Shown piece by piece: positions 61,315-64,000 of a stretch of 64,000 bases of DNA; the stretch's first letter is position 1, and every line of letters begins with the position of its first letter. Under the pieces are notes generated by a model that did not search any database, had not been told where the DNA came from, and worked only from the letters and a program-made list of their open reading frames with translations. The translations under genes and the position numbers were made by a program. Source of the stretch: Daphnia carinata (Eukaryota; Arthropoda; Branchiopoda; Diplostraca; Daphniidae); the NCBI RefSeq assembly GCF_022539665.2, contig NC_081340.1, positions 3,534,001 through 3,598,000 on the forward strand, written 5' to 3'.

Positions 61315-63060
61315 TTGTAAAAATTGTGCTGTCCATCAAGCTTGATGACGGGATGGTTAGATCTTGTTTTATTATTTGCTGTCCTCGTTCCAAAATGAGT
61401 TATTACCCTGCCATGTATTTACCTATATAACTAGCCATTGCATACGTACGTTGTTTCTAAATGAGATGTTGAATAGAGCCATAATGTCGTTATCGAATCC
61501 ACATTTCCTTATTCCTTTATCACCTAAAGCGGATGAAGCGATTTAAATTTGTGTTCGTACAACATGGTAATTTCTAAACACAATTATGCATTAAGACGTA
61601 TTAGTAAGAACTATATCATGCGTATTTGTAAATTTACCGTGAATTTATATATTCAATTGCATAGCACGAAGTCGCATTGATTTATGGCGTTAGGGCTTTG
61701 GCATTGTTCAGTTTCGTGGTTAAAATCCATTTATCTTTCACGTTTCATGATTGAATAGCAGGGTATGGCGAAATTTTTTTTCATCGCTTAAATAAATATA
61801 CTTAATATTCGGCAGAGATATCAGTTTCGGTTTGCCAAGTTTGATTTTAGTTTTAGGGAAAAAAGCCAAAAAGGTTGCGCTAAGCACTTGACTGACATGC
61901 TAGTATCCTCCAGAACTGTCACGATGGTGGCCCGGATCATATTGCTGTACTATATGATCCCCATCGTGACATCAGCTGAGAGCTCTTACATCTCTATTCA
62001 GTTTTGCATTGGAATGGTGGGCCAATCCCATACCAACGCTCGACGTTTCGAGTTGGTAATTGCTTACAGACTCTTGGTACTAGTCCCAACATTGGGAGGG
62101 TGCCATACCCAGTCGTTTCAAGTGCCGCTACATTACGATGTTCACGCAACTATTATATACCGTGAATGACGACCCCAAACCATGTTGATAACGCAAGCGC
62201 GCATTTTCCGGCATAAAACAACTCCCATTTAAATTCGACGAAACTATTGTGCAATGTAATAAATGAACTGTATTAAGAAAATCGTGATAAACAACATCCA
62301 AGGTAATTATAAAACAAAAAATTTAAGCAGCTGTTTAAAATTTTCAATTACTATGTAGCACACACGAATTAGGGCGTGGCATCACGCACCGTTAATGACA
62401 TGCAAGAATCCTCCATATCACCTGGCGGCCAACGCTGACACTAATTTTTGAACGTTGGTTTACCTTTTGCATATGCGTATAAGATTGGGTTCTATATGTG
62501 ACATTCTTTCGCTTTTCTTTCGTTTTTCTCCTGCACTACAAGAGTTCCCTCAATCTGCATCTGTAACGATTAAACGTGAATCTTTCAAATGATTTACAGT
62601 ATGTCTGAGGAAGTACGTAAGACGCTTTTCTTTTTATGACCGACTACGAAAAAGAAAAGATTACATCATTCATTAGTCGTTACACAAATCACATCCATTT
62701 GTGGTTTCCTCGTGGTCAGGAAAATCATAGGAATGAATCAGTGATAGAACACATTTAGAAACACGGATTTAATGAAATAAGCGTTCAACTTGTTTTAAAG
62801 ATAATTCTGTTGGAACAAAATATTTACACTTCTTTTGTGCATAATGCATTAACGAGAAATGAATGTTGACGTTTTTATTGTATTACGTATAGAATAAGCA
62901 TACATTGTTAATTCACGAATAATACGCCCCTTCAACGCGTGTATCTTAGCAACAAAAACGCCAAGCCGTAAGGTGGGGTAAGAATATTGGCTGTTGCGTC
63001 ACTACCTGTCAGATGCGCGTGTCATAACCGCAGGGCTAATGAAGCGAAACAGGGTGAGTT
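61315..63060. other. Intergenic J-K
   Basis: Non-coding sequence with a strong hairpin at 61,917-61,971 (listed separately). A 93-codon frame at 61,888-62,169 runs through the hairpin region and is not regarded as a gene. Confidence 0.55.
61917..61971. repeat. Long hairpin, two perfect paired blocks
   Basis: TGTCACGATGG (61,917-61,927) and GGATCATAT (61,934-61,942) are followed by their exact reverse complements ATATGATCC (61,952-61,960) and CCATCGTGACA (61,961-61,971). The loop is nine bases and there is a six-base one-sided bulge. It could be a foldback remnant or a pre-miRNA-sized stem. Confidence 0.75.
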
Positions 63061-63068
63061 TGGACGAA

Positions 63069-63103
63069 TATAAAATGAGAGGAAAATAATAGTTTGAGTC
63101 AGT
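63069..63103 (+). promoter_or_regulatory. TATA box and TCAGT initiator, gene K
   Basis: TATAAAA at 63,069-63,075 and TCAGT at 63,099-63,103, with the start A 32 bp downstream. The predicted 5' UTR is about 87 bases. Confidence 0.8.
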
Positions 63104-63187
63104 GTAGTCCACTACTTTGACACAGCAACAGCACTACTATAATTTCGATCGTGTTTACTTCTCATCGTGTTATTCAGCTTTGTAATA

Positions 63188-64000
63188 ATGGGTAATTTAA
63201 CGTTGCATTTACTATAGTCGAAAGAATTACACCTTTGATTAGTTTTGGTATCGATCAATTGTAATATTGTAACGTGTGTATTTGCGCTGTATTCAATTGG
63301 ATCGTGAGATTTATGTGAATGCATTATCTTTGTGTCAGCTAACTACGGCGCGATGCTGCTGTTGGCCGTTGTCTCTCTGATGGCTGGACAGGTCATGGGT
63401 GGACCAATGGGCTCGTCTTCTTCTGCATACTACACAACTCCGGCGTCTTACTACACCACGACGTATGCAGCCCCCTCTTACTACACCACAAAGGCGCCCG
63501 AGTACTATACCACAACACGTGCTGCTCCTAACTACTACACCACTAAGGCTCCCGAGTACTACACCACGACCTATGCAGCTCCAACATACTACACCACAAA
63601 GGCGCCCGAGTACTACACCACGACCTATGCAGCTCCGGCCTACTATACCACAAAGGCCCATGAGTATTACACCACAACGTACGCTTCTCCGTCTTATTAC
63701 ACTGAGGCCACGAAATATTACCCTGCGCCGAGCTACACAACGACTGTGTCGTACTACACAACGACAGAGGCGCCCAAGTACTACGTGGCTCCAACATACC
63801 ACACCGCAGCTGCCCCGTCTTACTACGCTGAGCCGACATACTATGCTGAAGCCCCCAAATCCTACGCTGCACCAAGTTACTACACAACAGCTGCTCCTTC
63901 GTACTACGTGGAACCTACATACTACACCACAACTTATGCTGCCCCGTCTTACCACACAGAGGCTCCTCAATACTACAACAGGAAGGCGGCTGAATATTAC
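63188..64000 (+). CDS. Secreted Tyr/Thr/Pro/Ala-rich repeat protein K (3' end outside window)
   Basis: Exon 1 codes only ATG plus one base (63188-63191) before a GT donor; exon 2 starts at 63,339 after GTGTCAG and stays open to the window edge, giving at least 221 residues. The start is MANYGAMLLLAVVSLMAGQV, a clear signal peptide with probable cleavage before GPMGSSSS. The rest is a tandem repeat of 16-18 residues, typically EYYTTTYAAPTYYTTKAP, later degenerating to forms such as YYTEAPKYY, YYAEAPKSYAAPSYY and YYVEPTYY. There is no cysteine. Such Tyr-rich secreted repeats occur in arthropod cuticle, eggshell and adhesive proteins, where tyrosines can be cross-linked, and the Thr-rich parts could be O-glycosylated. 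The specific role here is inferred. It is paired with the broken upstream copy J. Confidence 0.85.

Noticed and set aside
61888-62169. 93-codon open frame before gene K
   Set aside because: Runs through an inverted-repeat region; no promoter or domain is evident.
63335-63970. 211-codon Cys/Arg/Gly/Val-rich frame on the minus strand
   Set aside because: Exact antisense of the Tyr-Thr repeat gene K; its regular composition is produced by the repeat.

Overview
The window reads as arthropod nuclear DNA, most probably a branchiopod crustacean of the Daphnia type. Genes have many short introns (about 55-300 bp), GT-AG splice sites, TATA boxes roughly 30 bp before TCAGT-like initiators, and no bacterial-style operons. 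The species call is an inference from gene style and from one conserved protein (pinin); no database could be searched.

Layout. (1) 1 to about 20,160: a 20-kb stretch rich in poly-A/poly-T runs and simple repeats, in which I find no credible coding exon. (2) About 20,165-31,534: an 11.4-kb AT-rich satellite. Monomers of about 164 bp are arranged in a higher-order pattern, punctuated by five direct, almost identical copies of a 0.6-kb segment that carries perfect palindromes; the array begins and ends with that segment. (3) 31,535-35,640: non-coding sequence with the same composition as region 1. (4) 35,839-37,571, minus strand: a complete nine-exon gene for pinin (373 aa), the spliceosome/exon-junction-associated protein. 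(5) 38,755-56,567, plus strand: nine tandem paralogues of a small secreted glycine-rich family. Each has a signal peptide, a variable middle and a conserved C-terminal core of about 60 residues (IGNQAIGTGTGIANAGPG, then GFGIGLGIGAAVATPIGNF, then usually SISVGK and stop). I do not recognise this family by name; it is the best candidate for an undescribed system here. (6) 56,568-60,450: intergenic sequence with a tRNA-derived SINE on the minus strand. (7) 60,552-61,314 and 63,188 to the window end: a pair of Tyr/Thr/Pro/Ala-rich repeat genes, the first a pseudogene and the second intact but cut by the window edge.

How the parts may work together. Both secreted families place the start codon on a tiny first exon (9-12 nt in the Gly-rich family, 4 nt in the Tyr-rich family), separated by an intron from the signal peptide. 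This layout is well known in arthropod cuticular-protein genes. With the Gly-rich and Tyr-rich compositions it suggests that both clusters make extracellular structural or protective material such as cuticle, egg envelope or gut lining. That role is an inference. All exon boundaries were read by hand and checked for frame; each complete gene model gives an open frame ending at a stop codon.
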